Shown here: positions 21,823-33,055 of the stretch, piece by piece
Numbering within the stretch: position 1 is the stretch's first letter
How the letters are laid out: every line of letters starts with the position of its first letter
Assembly (NCBI GenBank): GCA_035235625.1
Contig: CP141140.1
Span: forward strand, 19,178,685 to 19,242,684
From: Saururus chinensis
Lineage: Eukaryota > Streptophyta > Magnoliopsida > Piperales > Saururaceae
DNA length: 64,000 nt
Reading direction: 5' to 3'
Program-made: the position numbers and the translations under genes
The notes under the pieces: generated by a model
Seen by the model: only the letters and a program-made list of their open reading frames with translations
What the model was told of the DNA's origin: nothing
Databases searched by the model: none

Positions 21823-22844
21823 GAGTTAGCCGCCTCTTGCGCTGAAATAGCAAAGACTCTCCTATCATGAGACGGCTTCTTCCCCTTGCCATCGGGCTAC
21901 CCGGTAGGTGCTCTCGCCGGTGGTGCTCCTGGCTGCCTGGGACCGGTATTAGGTATCATCAGTGCACGTCTTTGAGCACGACCAACCCTCTGGGGACACT
22001 CATTGGCATAATGCCCCTTCTGCCGACAATCATAGCAAGTCACACTAGCACGGCGGTCCTAAGGATCCTGCTGCACATGCTGAGTGTTATGCCTCGCATG
22101 ATGGGTATCTCTCCGCTTATGATCCCGGCGATTACAGCTATCCTCCGCCCTCGACCTCTTAGGCTGCTGTTGTTGCCCTCTCCTCTGGATATACTCGTCA
22201 GAATCTCGCTCCACTGCGATGGCCATCTCAAGTACCTTAGCAAGGGTCTTGTGTCTGAATGGCACGACTCGGCCTTTTATGAAAGGCTTAAGACCGTCCT
22301 CAAACTTACGTGCTCGCTCATACTCATCGCTGAAGAAGCGAGGAGCAAAGCGCTCAAGCTCCACAAAATGGGTCTCATAAGCCAAGACCATCATAGAACC
22401 CTGCTACAAGCTGAGAAACTCCTTCTCCTCTCGGACATGAAGAGGGAAGTACTTGTCGTTAAAGGCTGACAAGAACTCCTCCCAAGGAATGTCCACTCAG
22501 CCATGGAACCTCTGACGCTCCATTGATAACCACCACCTCTGAGCTTCGCCCTCGAACGTGAAGACTATAAGTCTAGTCTTCTCGTCCGAGCAACGTCGAG
22601 CACTAAAGATCTTCTCCATATGAAGCCTCCAATTATCCACCACAGAGGTATCAAATCCACCCTTGAAGCTAGGGGGATTAAGCTTCTTGAATCCCTCGAG
22701 TGAAAGAGACTCAGAACTGCTACCACTCGCGTGCTTAGCCTGAAATACTTGTGTCAACCCCTCAATGGCAGTCAACACATCGTCCACCCTTAGGTCACGA
22801 GCACTGTGATGGTTATTAGCGCCTGCATGATTAGGACAAGCCAT
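21823..22844 (-). pseudogene. Gypsy gag with zinc knuckle, interrupted
   Basis: The start MACPNHAGAN lies 134 bases after the primer site. The retrotrans_gag domain includes NPPSFKGGFD, WRLHMEKIF and AQRWWLSM. A TGA (probably a mutated TGG) near 22497 interrupts, then WEEFLSAF, YFPLHVREEKEFLSL and FKDGL-type sequence continue. Another stop near 22062 precedes the CCHC knuckle CYDCRQKGHYANEC (about 22005-22045). The frame then runs to the protease with a further stop near 21898. Confidence 0.88.
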
Positions 22845-22977
22845 CTACACAACAACCAGACATTAATCGTACAGCCTAACAACACGAAAGCACACAACCA
22901 AACAAGCAGAAAGCACACAAACAAGCAAGCAAGCAAGACTTGTCACACAAACCCTATTTACTCTTGGACAAAGATGT

Positions 22978-22989
22978 GCTCTGATACCA
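22978..22989 (-). promoter_or_regulatory. Primer-binding site (initiator tRNA-Met)
   Basis: On the minus strand this reads TGGTATCAGAGC, the exact complement of the 3' end of plant initiator tRNA-Met, 7 bases after the LTR terminus GGGGCATGACA. It fixes both the orientation of the element and the end of its LTR. Confidence 0.92.
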
Positions 22990-23662
22990 AAAACTTTGTC
23001 ATGCCCCGGCGATGCCCGACCCGAGCCGAACCCGGTCCAAGGGCCGGTCAAGCGTGCGGGGGCGACGAAGGGTAATTGAGAAACAATCTAATGGAAGACT
23101 TAACCCTAACCACGGGCAATTAACAGAATTACGGAGTACGCACAGTCCTTTGAGCAAGAGTAAATAAAGAGGGAAAGAAAAGAGAGTTGTTTAACACAAA
23201 GTAAACGACTAATCTCAAACCCACATACTTAGTCGAATATAGCCCACACTGGCTCAAAATAAGACTTAAGCAAACATAACTGTAACATGTGACATAAATC
23301 CAAAACAAAGAACCCTACACAAAGGTTCTAAACATAAAGCATAAAATCAAAGGGACTAAGTCACACAACGATCTCCACGATCACATCCAAGCCATCTCCG
23401 ACCTTTCCTCAAATAGGAGATCCTGTCCGTCTGTGTGTCGCACCACGCAGCCCCAAATCAAAACATAAGAAAGAGGGGTGAGTTTAACAAACTCAGCAAT
23501 GGTTTTTAATATCACTATCAACATCGAAAACATGATAGCATAGCAATATAATCATTCAGATCGAAGATTAACATGGTGCATCATTTTCTGATCACACATA
23601 CACATCACCTAAAACTGCATCATAGTGCATAATCCACATAATTTCATTCTCATCATAATACC

Positions 23663-24275
23663 CTGCATGAAATGTATCTCTAATATACACATTCCGTCAT
23701 GCATCACATCGAATTCAACCTGCATGGATGTATTTCTAACATACATATTCCACATACATTATATCAAAATCAACCTGCATGAATGTATCTCTAACATTCA
23801 TATTCCACATGCATCATATCAATACAACCTGCATGAATGTATCTCTAACATGCATTTTCCATCATGCATCAGCTCATAATCAACCTGCATGGATGTATCT
23901 CTAACATACATATTCTCACATACATCACATCATACTCAACCTGCATGGATGTATCTCTAACATACATATTCCACATGCATCATATCAATACAACCTACAT
24001 GAATGTATCTCTAACATACATTTTCCATCATGCATCATCTCATAATCAACCTGCATGGATGTATCTCTAACATACATATTCCCACATGCATCACATCATA
24101 CTCAACTTGCATGGATGTACCTCTAACATACATATTCCACATGCATCATATTATAATCAAACTGCATGAATGATCTCTAACATACATATTCCATCATGCA
24201 TTATATCATAATCAACCTGCATGAAATGTATCTCTAACATACACATTTCATCATGCATCATATCATAACATCCTC
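23663..24275. repeat. 55-bp minisatellite, about 11 units, inside the LTR
   Basis: Eleven head-to-tail units of 53-57 bp each begin CTGCATG(A/G)ATGTATCTCTAA and end near AATCAAC. Units differ by substitutions and 1-2 base gaps, and alternate between a CCACATGCATCA and a CCATCATGCATCA form, suggesting amplification by dimers. The open frames running through it are by-products of the repeat. Confidence 0.93.
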
Positions 24276-25507
24276 CATCAAGGAGTAATCACAAATTTGG
24301 TGTCACACAGACGGGACATAGACAAGGCCACGAAGGCGTGTTATAGTCCAAAATTCTACGCAAGAATTCAAGAAAGATCGGTGTTGTCAATCCCTAATGC
24401 TGCTTGCCATGGACGATCCTGGCCAAGGATGTCTCATTCTCACACAGAGAATCTAGAGCAGGGGTGTTCGCCTAGGGACATCTCCTGCGGAGGGAAGAGC
24501 CCGAGTTCTCACACAGAGAACCCTAGAACACGTGGTAGCGGGGTGCACATGGCATACCACACTGGATTCTCAGGGTCCAGATGACATTCATAATAACATT
24601 CTCACAATCCGCAAGACAAGTACACAACTCGTCCCCACATAATCCCATTCAATTAGACTCAACCCGGGGAGTGCACTCATTCCACACAGAAACTCAAATC
24701 AAAATATGTCCTTCCGAAATAATCAACTTGCGATTAATCTACGATCGATCAATCCGGTATACAATTTCATCACATTGCATCCAATCGGTCAAATTCAATT
24801 AACCACAATGAAGCCTCAATTGGAAATTCATTTTCATGATGCATGCTGCATGGTACATACGTGGGCAAAGCATACATGAATCCTAATCCATGATAAGTGC
24901 TCTCACCAGCCCCTAATGCATCATTCATAATCACAATATCAAGCTTCAACATCATCATTTAACCCCCCACACGTGTGTGTGTGTGTGTAACTAGTGGAAG
25001 CATTTCACACAATGCATGTCAACATGCTTGAAAATAAACTCACTACCACACTACACATGTGAATTACCATCTAAACATGAATTCCAGCGGAAATCATAAG
25101 AGAAAAATCATTGAAATCATAACTCAAATGAAAACTCAACCACAAAGGCTAAACACATATAAGATTATTCATTTCATCCTTGAGTCATGGCATTCACCAA
25201 CATCCACACATCAACTAACCACATTCTATCATAACAAATCAGTCCAATAATAGTTTGTAGTTCTACTAAAAATATGCTTAATCAAAGGGAATCAACCATT
25301 CATAATTTCAAGATGACAATTTCAACATCATGCCACAAAACATAAGTCATTCCACAATCTCTAAGCATATATCTCAACTCCATAAACTCAATAGCATGCA
25401 TTTCCAATAGCATAATATAGCTTAAAACACTCCACATTTATATGAAATTAGCAAGCTAAAGTGGAATCATCGAAATAAATATCATATGCACAATATGCAA
25501 TTTATTG

Positions 25508-25690
25508 TGTAGCCGTTCGAACGCCCTTTCGGTCGTTCGATCGGTTAAACGCAAAAATTTAAAATTCACAGTTTGGACATTCGAATGCTTAGCAGGCCGT
25601 TTGATCGGCTGAACTGGAAAATTGTCATTCCGACAGTGTTGCCGTTCGAACAGCCCTTCGAACGCCCAGAAGGGCCGTTCGAACGCCAAC
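25508..25690. repeat. Cluster of GTTCGAACG/GTTCGATCG palindromes in the LTR
   Basis: Six copies of a GCC-GTTCGA(A/T)CG-type word occur at about 25512, 25531, 25592, 25640, 25657 and 25676. CGTTCGAACG is itself a 10-bp palindrome. They lie in the long transcribed part of the LTR. Confidence 0.75.
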
Positions 25691-26350
25691 AAGGCAGAAC
25701 TGGTCATCTTCTTCCTTTCGCAAATCCAAACCAAAACACCATTGATAACACTTCAAATCCACATCTAACACCCTAATCATCATCAAAAGTCCTTCTTGAC
25801 TTTCAGAATGTTAAACCATATCATAATAATGTAAAACCCTAAGAAATCGGGATTAAATATTTTTATTTTATAATCATGTCATTAACACTCCAAATCAAGT
25901 AATCTCCATTCGAAATAAGCCAAAAATCAAGAATGTTACCATGGATAAACTGAGATTTCGAAGACCCATTACCTTAGCACTTGATTAATCTCGGATTCAC
26001 CCTTCTTGAAATCCTTGAAAACACATTGAGTTTGAATTAAACTCCATTACAAATCGATTTACCAAAGAAACCCCTAATTAAATCTTAGATCTAGGGCTTG
26101 TTGGTTGTAAAAATTAAATTTTGAAAGCTAGGGTTTGTAGTAAAACACAAATCAGTAGTTTTTGAGGTCTAAAAAATAAATTGAAACATGGAAAAAATAG
26201 TAGATTTGGAAGAAATTAGAAAGAAAGCTAGGGTTTAATGTTTGATTAGAGTAGGCTTACCTTAATCGGCTTCTAATCCGGGCCTAAGTGGGGATTAGGC
26301 TAGACCTCCTTCCTTAGCATATTCCCAAAAATGAAAATGGCTCAGGTTTG

Positions 26351-26360
26351 CCCTTTTATA
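26351..26360 (-). promoter_or_regulatory. TATA box of the gypsy LTR
   Basis: On the minus strand this reads TATAAAAGGG, a near-ideal plant TATA box, about 420 bases inside the LTR start. Transcription would begin near 26320. Confidence 0.65.
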
Positions 26361-26781
26361 GTAAGGGTCGGGGTATGCATGGGTAAGTTTTGGGGTGTAA
26401 ATAGGAAAAGTAGGCTAAAAATGGGTATTTTGTAAATTTAAGCATTAATTAAGCCTAATAAAATTCTAAAATTTTTTGTATAACCTTAAGTAGATGTCTA
26501 GGTTCATTTGACCCAAAAATCAAAATTTTGACGATGGGGCCCACAGGGGTCCCGCCAAAACCTTAATTTTTGGGGAAATAGTGAAAATTTAAAAAAATCC
26601 TAAAAAATCATATTTGATTTAAAATCACTTAAAATTACTAATCTTAAAGTTGATTTTAGTTAAAACCATCTTAAACACTATTTATTAATGAAATCATCGA
26701 ATAGATCAGAAAACGCGTAAATCTCACGATAACTAATAATTAAATAAAACCAAAACCAATTTAGAGATGAAGGTCCTTACA

Positions 26782-27710
26782 ACCTAGAACTCTAGAACCT
26801 TAACCAATCACTAGACCAATTCACCTTAACTAGTCACTAGACCAATATGGTCCAAGCCCATAACTTGGTCCACCATATAAAGCTCTGACAAGTAAATTTA
26901 TAGTTGTCCTTTATCAAACAATTAGCACTATACTATTTTAAGAAAATAATATTTTTACTCCACTTTTTCTACACGAAAAGACTACTCTAACTTTTGATTA
27001 GACTAGGCAAAGTGAAACTCCATATTATCAAGTATGATTCACCTTCTCTATCCAATCCAAAGTTAAAATAAATTTTTAGTCCAAAAAAATAGAGTAGGAA
27101 AATAAGCTTCTTTTTTTTAATAGAATATTAATATGATTTGACGCAACAATTTCCCCCTGGACATATGCTCAATACCCCCAGAAGAAAAAAAAAGGAAAAT
27201 AGAATTTTTTTTATTACTTAGCTTTTCTTACCGAATGGCCCCTACTATTTTGCTATTGGCCACCCCAACACTCCATGTTTTACTTCTCCTTCTTCTCCAA
27301 CGTCAGTGTTAACATTGACTATTTTTTTTCTATTAGCCAATCAGTGCATTTGTGACCATTGGTCTTTGGCATGATCTAGCCACAATGGTTGTGGCTACTG
27401 CTGCCAATGTCCAAATCTCGCCACAAGCAAAATCTACCCGCAACGGCCTTGTCTGCTATCGGCCGTCGGTAGGCAACCTCTATTGGTTGTGGCTTTGTGG
27501 CTTTTGCTGCTGATATGGCTATTGGTGCAGCCTACATGCAACAGCCGAAGCCTACACGTAGCCAGCCTTAGCCTAGCCAATGCAGCTAGTGCCAGGGCAT
27601 TTGCCCAAGCAAGACTTGGCGGTGTCTGCTAAGAGCAGAGACCATGGATGGTCCTGCCATCACCGAAATATGGTCTCGTCGGTGCAGGAAGCTAATCCCA
27701 CATTGACGCC
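26782..27710. other. Intergenic stretch, no gene recognised
   Basis: Just right of the LTR, two short near-copies of AACTAGTCACTAGACCAAT-type sequence follow each other (about 26808-26855). From 27230 on the sequence is richer in GC and GGCTGTGG-type words, without a coding signature. Confidence 0.35.
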
Positions 27711-28473
27711 GGAGAATGAATATATTTTAGGTGTAAAATATTACTAGGGTAGGGTGGGGTATATATGAGTAAATTTTTTAAATGTTATTAGGGTATAAAA
27801 TGAATTGGAGGGACTGAGTTTATCTTGGGGAAAATAGATGCTTTCTTATAATTTTCTTATATTGGTATAGTAGAATCTATCCAAGAAATTTATTAAGTAA
27901 ATTTTATTGGACATAGAAAAATAAATCCCTCTATTGTCATAAGAGACTTTTTTTTCAATCAAGACCTCGTGTAAAAATTTTTTAGACAAATTCTGATGTA
28001 GAATTTATCAACACCCATTAATAAACGAGCCTATACAGAGTAATGATAGGGTAAAATGAGACTTGTTTAAAAACATGACATATAGTAGATGATGAAGAAA
28101 AGTATCATTGATGCATGTTGTGCATATTGTCATAAGACTACTAGGAAATAAGATGCTCTGATCCATTTGCCATCAACTTTAAGAGGAAGAGGGTGATGGA
28201 ATCTTTATAGATTCCAACCACAGCGAACGTGGCCTCACCACTCATTTTTGCCATAGCAGGCTTGGCTGTGGTTGTCCGTAGGCAGGTGGCCTTGGCCACA
28301 ATCCATTTATTTTAATGAATGATAAATTAGTAAATAAATATAACATTTTAAAGACCTTAATTTTGAGAAAAGGTTGTTTTTGGCTTTCAACTTGCTGTTA
28401 GGGCTCGAAAAAGACATAGTTCGCCAAAATGAGTTTAGTAGATAGCTTCTTCAATTTTTTATTCATAAAAAAA

Positions 28474-28482
28474 TAAAGAAAA
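28474..28482. repeat. 9-bp target-site duplication, left
   Basis: TAAAGAAAA, identical to 32834-32842. Confidence 0.8.
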
Positions 28483-29304
28483 GAACGTTGCTATTTAAAC
28501 CTTTGTTTTATCCATGTAACCCCCGTTATTTATATGCCCCAAATTTAAAACATAAAATTGCTCACTTAAACCCCATTGTTACAAAATATACCAAACGGCA
28601 GTGTTTGAATTTTATTTTTATAACTGTGGATACCCCGTCCTTTTGCCCTTCAAGCTTCACCCCTGTCAAAAAGTTCTTCGGCTTCAATTCCAATCTCCCT
28701 CATCGTCACTGGCTACCAGCTCTACCTGATCCCTCTTCGTCTCTACCAGAACCAAATTTCTCCTCCAACACCTCCAACTCTCTTAATTTCGCCGTCAGCA
28801 CCTCTAGCTCGAGCTTTCCCTATTTTGCCTCCACCGGAACCCTAGGGTTTTTTTGAGTAGCTACCAATGCCTCCAGCTCCAGATCTCCCGCTCTAGCACC
28901 TCCACCAGTGACTCCATATCCAGCATTTGCTTAGGTTGTGTGATTGAGATCCAACATTTGTCCATGCCATTAAAAAGGTTGTTTTTTTTCCCTCTGTTTT
29001 GTGATAGATGCATAGGTCTTTTTGGGCTGCTTGGTGATTCCATGTTTGTCATCTGTCTTTGGTACATGTATGATGTCATAGTTCTTTTATTTTCCCTCTG
29101 TTATCTTCCATAGTTTTCTTTTTTATATCATTCTAATTGGTGAGGTTTGCTACCAATTTTCCCATGTTTTGCCTTCCTTCCTGCTCTAGTTCTGAAACTG
29201 TTTTGAGATTCCCAACTTTATGAAGCTCCTGAAAATATTTCCTCACCATCGCTGACATTTTTTACACATCCACCAATATGAGCTTTAGAAGGTTTGGCTG
29301 TAGA

Positions 29305-29355
29305 ATGGCCGACGAAGTGCTCAAGCCCTTCTACCAGAGAGCTTCTGAAGCTGAG
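29305..29355 (+). pseudogene. Exon-like fragment inside the insertion
   Basis: An ATG opens MADEVLKPFYQRASEAE, a charged helical stretch that looks like real protein sequence, and stops at GAG|GTGGAA, a possible splice donor. I do not recognise the family with certainty. No downstream exon could be joined, so it may be a captured gene fragment. Confidence 0.35.
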
Positions 29356-30884
29356 GTGGAAATCCTGCCCATTTTTCTACTTCTAATTTCATTTAATGCA
29401 CGAGTCGAGCCTATTTGTATTTTTTTAACTTTTTGAATCTGTTGAGCATAAAAACAGGCAATCTTTGTTTAAAAATGCCCATGTTTGTTTTAAGAAGTTC
29501 GTAATTTTATAGGATTGTGTGGTAATGGCTTACGAGACAAGGGGTGAGCACAGAAATTAGTTTCTTGTGTTTTGTTATTCATTTCTGTTGGTTATAAATA
29601 TAAGCATTTGATTGAGAATTAGATTGCACTTTGGCATCAATGCCTAGTATTGTTGGTGATTTTTTGCAAGATGCAACTGTACGTACGGTTGCATCTATGC
29701 CATGAGAAAATGATGATAGTGAGTGTTTTGCAACTGGTACTTGGTGGAGTCGTCGAAAAAGTGGGTCTGGGTGCCCAGTCCTTTCTTAAGAGCGCTGAAA
29801 CATTTATCTCATTCTTAATCATATTTGTCAAAAATTCTTAATTGGTGTAAAAGGTTAATTAGTGAGGAAAGGACTTGAAAACTTCCTCGCCATTTTCATC
29901 TTTTAGAGTGGGGTATTAAATGTGGTTATATGGTAGTTATAGTCAACTCCTATCATCGTAGTAAAAAAAGGGAAGTGAATTAAATAATATTGAGGCTAAC
30001 TAACTTGCTTTGCCATGGAGAAGTGCCTCATTTTGGTCGTGAGATTAGTAGGCCTAAGTGTGTTCACTTTTCGGTGGATAATAACCCTGCTATGAAGTTT
30101 TTTAACCCTCTCTTCTAGTAAGCTCTTTGAAAATTTCGGTCATTTATTTGTCATTTTGAACTGCAAAGGGGTATTTATTTGTCATTTTGAACTGTAAAGG
30201 GGTGATGTTTCATTCATCTTACTTATATGGAATTGCATTACTTATCTGCCCTCCTGACATACCAAATTGTAGATATGAACTCTTTATCTCCTAGGCAATT
30301 AGAAAATACCCAGTTTTGGATATTGATGAGTGAGCCAGATGTTGGAGTTTGCAATGGTCCTAGTCTTGAATATTGAAGAGTGTTATAACCCTTTTCTGTT
30401 ATTTGTAATGTACACCTCTACACAACATATAACTAGAGTTGTTCATTATCGCCTGCTTTGATGTTTCATAAGCTTTTCACCTATGATATCTAACATGTGA
30501 CATTGGTATGTGAAGCAATACTTTGTGCGGCATAATGTAAGTTCCAAAGAAGGAGATGAGAAGGAAGACTCACTGTTAATGTGCACTTTAGCTTGATTGC
30601 TTGATTGATGGAGGATGTTCAATGATAGAGCTTGTCTCGTATTGTTAATTGCACACTGCACTTAAAAAGCAAAAGAAAAATAATGTTTCATGAAGTGCGC
30701 AAAGGAAACATATGATGAAGAAACTATCTCAAGCATATTTCATTTATAGTTGTGACTAATCTTTTGCTCAATTCGTAATCTTTACAGTTGGTGATATTAT
30801 GGGGTTTATGCATTTATTTGCACTAATTAAAGAACTATTAAATAATATTGAGGCTAACCTTTGCTTTGATTCTCCATACACTAG

Positions 30885-31141
30885 ATACCGAGGACACACC
30901 CAACAGCATCATATAGGAGGCGACAAGCTAAAGCAAAAGATGGAGTTGTTGGTGAAGATGTAGTTGGAGATGATGAATTAGAAGGAAATCCAAATGCACA
31001 AGAACAAAGATAGGAGATTGATGAAGAAACTAGTGTCATTGAGATGAACCTGGTCCAAGTATCAATGACGCTGGCAAAAGAAGGGCAACTCGAGTTAAAA
31101 CTAAAGCAGTGCAAGGAAAGGGAAAGGAGGTTTCTAAATAG
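30885..31141 (+). pseudogene. Possible terminal-exon remnant inside the insertion
   Basis: After a possible acceptor (CACTAG) the plus strand reads THPTASYRRRQAKAKDG and an acidic stretch, then a stop. A second frame (31049-31141) reads GPSINDAGKRRATRVKTK and ends at a TAG. The basic tail looks like a genuine protein C-terminus split by a frameshift. The family is unknown. Confidence 0.35.
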
Positions 31142-31799
31142 CCTCAAACTGTTTGAGTTTGTTGAGACACTTTAATTTAGTTGTTTGTTGGAGACATTTA
31201 TATGTCAGTCGTTGATACATTTAAATTTCGTGCACTAAAACATTTTATAGTTTGTTGAGACATTTCAGTGTTCGTATATTTTGAATGGTAATCGTTGAGA
31301 CTTTGGATAATTGTTATGCTGCCAGAAGAGTTTGTATAATTTCTGCTACCAGGAATATTATTGTCAAAAAGTAAATACCATGTTGGAGTCTTGGACAGGA
31401 AAATTATGTTAGAGTCTTGGACAAGAAAATTATTATCAAAATGCAAAAGAGTTTATGCTTTAATGGTGCAAGTTGCTAGTGCCTTATTGGTGTGATGTTT
31501 GCTTTATCATATTAGTGTCCTTGGTGGGTTTTTCAAATGTTTTTGTGTGGATATGTATTTGGTTTTATTTGAACAGGTTTATGACCAGGTTCTTTATGAT
31601 CAAGTTTTATGTATTTGGGTTTTCATTCATTGCTTTTATGTGATCATGTTTGTGTTCCCTCTAATTTTGAGCCGTAGGGGGCTTAGTAGGCGGTACTTTG
31701 AGTGGTAGGGGGCTTCATTGCCTATTCTTTGTTGTTGCAAAGTTCTTGTTGCATTTTTGTGCAACAAAATGAATGTTTACAGTGCCTTGAAAGCAAGAA

Positions 31800-32370
31800 A
31801 ATGAAGTGGCGGGGGGTACCCCCCGCCATTTTATAGATAGTAACATCTTAGAGTTATTGTCTTCAATTTGGCGGGGGGTGCCCCCCGTTAATTTAACATG
31901 AAGTGGCAGGTGTTCTTCGACCCTTCTAGTTATTCAAAAATTGGCGGGGGCACCCCCCACCATGAAACGGATAGTAACTCTAAGAAGTTATTGTCTTCGA
32001 TTTGGCAGGGGGTACCCCCACCCAATTTTGCATGAAGTTAACTCTAAGAAGTTACTATCTTCGAGTTGGCGGGGGGTACCCCCCACCCAATTTAGCATTA
32101 AGTTGTGAGTAGTTCTCGACCCCGTCAAGTTATTCGAAAAATGGTGGGGGTGACCCCCGCCACGAAACAGACAGTAATTCTAAGAAGTTATTATCTTCAT
32201 TTTGGCGGGGGGTCATAAAGTTGCGGGGGTCTTAGACCTCGTCTAGTTCTTCAAAAATTGGCGAGGGATGCCCCCCATCATGAAACAGACAGTAACTCCT
32301 TCAAGTTGGCGGGGGGTACCCCCACCCAATTTAGCATGAAGTGGCAGGTGGTTCTATGCCCCGTCAAGTA
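31800..32370. repeat. Array of GGCGGGGGGTACCCCCCGCC pseudo-palindromes
   Basis: Nine copies of this 20-bp inverted repeat, exact at 31808-31827 and variously decayed elsewhere (about 31870, 31943, 32004, 32068, 32143, 32203, 32261 and 32308), are spaced 55-75 bp apart. Spacers alternate between a GTAACTCTAAGAAGTTATT-type and a CGACCC(C/T)GTCAAGTTATTC-type sequence, so the true repeat unit is a dimer. The array lies at the right side of the Mutator-like insertion. Confidence 0.9.
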
Positions 32371-32833
32371 AAGAACAATGAAGTAAGGGCTAGCCTTCGC
32401 TAAAAAAATAACAAAATCTTTCTTGCCTCCGACAACGTTTTGGTAGAAAATGTGATTAACATATCTCTAGAAATATAAAGACGTCATTAATGAACAAATA
32501 TTATTATAAGGAAAAAAACTTATAAAAAGGATTTAACTTTTTGGTCGCCAGAGCTTTTTTAGCCACTACTGGACTTTTTTAATAGTTGTCAGAGCTACAG
32601 TATTGTATGCCAGCGGATATAGTACTCGCCAGTGGCTGGCGGTTAGAGTGCTAGCCTTGAGGAGGAAAGAAAGTCTAAAATAAAGGTTAACTCCTGAGGT
32701 GAAAAGGAAAAATTAAATGGGGGATAAATGAACAAGTCGGTGGGGGAAAAGTGGGGTGTAAAAATAAAAAATAAAATAAACTTTTTACTTTTGTTTAGAG
32801 GTTACACGGAAAAAATAGGGGTTTGCCAAATTC

Positions 32834-32842
32834 TAAAGAAAA
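32834..32842. repeat. 9-bp target-site duplication, right
   Basis: TAAAGAAAA, identical to 28474-28482. Duplicated host sequence resumes immediately afterwards. Confidence 0.8.
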
Positions 32843-33055
32843 ATAGTTAAAACACTTAAAAATAGAGACGAGAGATAATACACGAGCCAACCATATATGG
32901 ATGATTTGAAAAGAAAGGAAATCTAAAACTTCATGCAACTAGAGGGTATGCAGTTACGTGAAGATCTTGCGAGAGTAATGAACACTCCATCTCCGTCTCC
33001 GACTCTTCCATCCTTAACAGATGACTCACCACTAAGATACTCCGCAGTCAGTCGT

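Larger units (their letters stand above)
19966..26781 (-). mobile_element. Truncated Ty3/gypsy element with 3.8-kb LTR
   Basis: On the minus strand the order is 5' LTR (26781 down to 22997), a 7-base gap, an initiator-Met primer site, gag with a zinc knuckle, protease, reverse transcriptase and RNase H. Integrase and the 3' LTR are missing, and the element is cut at about 19966 just after ADALSRKS. Stops in gag, at the gag-pol boundary and in RT (near 20803, where a TGA replaces the usual Arg codon of MNRVF) make it non-functional. A long LTR and Met primer suggest a Tekay/Del-type chromovirus, but without integrase and chromodomain this stays tentative. Confidence 0.88.
22997..26781 (-). repeat. 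Gypsy 5' LTR, about 3.79 kb
   Basis: On the minus strand the LTR starts TGTAAGGACCTTC (26781) and ends GCATGACA (22997), so it has TG..CA ends. It contains a TATA box (26351-26360), which gives a short U3 of about 420 bp and a very long R/U5. Inside lie a GTTCGA palindrome cluster (25508-25690) and a 55-bp minisatellite (23663-24275). The right-hand limit rests on the TG terminus alone because no second LTR is available for comparison. Confidence 0.8.
28483..32833. mobile_element. 4.35-kb Mutator-like insertion with 9-bp TSD
   Basis: Nine bases, TAAAGAAAA, flank the block exactly (28474-28482 and 32834-32842). The paralogous right copy of the segmental duplication has a single AATAAAGATAC-type site in place of the whole block. 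A 9-bp duplication is the hallmark of Mutator-like elements. The ends start GAA and share an imperfect inverted repeat of about 45 bp, strongest at TTTT.TCC(A/G)TGTAACC. The interior has no transposase that I recognise but contains exon-like pieces (29305-29355 and 30885-31141, plus strand) and a palindrome-rich array (31800-32370), so a Pack-MULE-type carrier is the best guess. The terminal repeats are degenerate, so the superfamily remains an inference. Confidence 0.75.

Noticed and set aside
23625..24070. Open frames and regular spacing suggesting a repeat protein or a CRISPR array
   Set aside because: The 55-bp units are head-to-tail near-identical copies without unique spacers, inside a retrotransposon LTR in a plant genome.
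28488..29113. Two plus-strand frames of 122 and 86 codons in the Mutator-like insertion
   Set aside because: The first begins within the terminal repeat and is Ser/Pro/Phe-rich. Neither shows a domain or splice pattern, though part may be a captured UTR.
31800..32370. CRISPR-like look of the palindrome array
   Set aside because: Spacers are themselves repeated in two alternating types and the context is a plant transposon.
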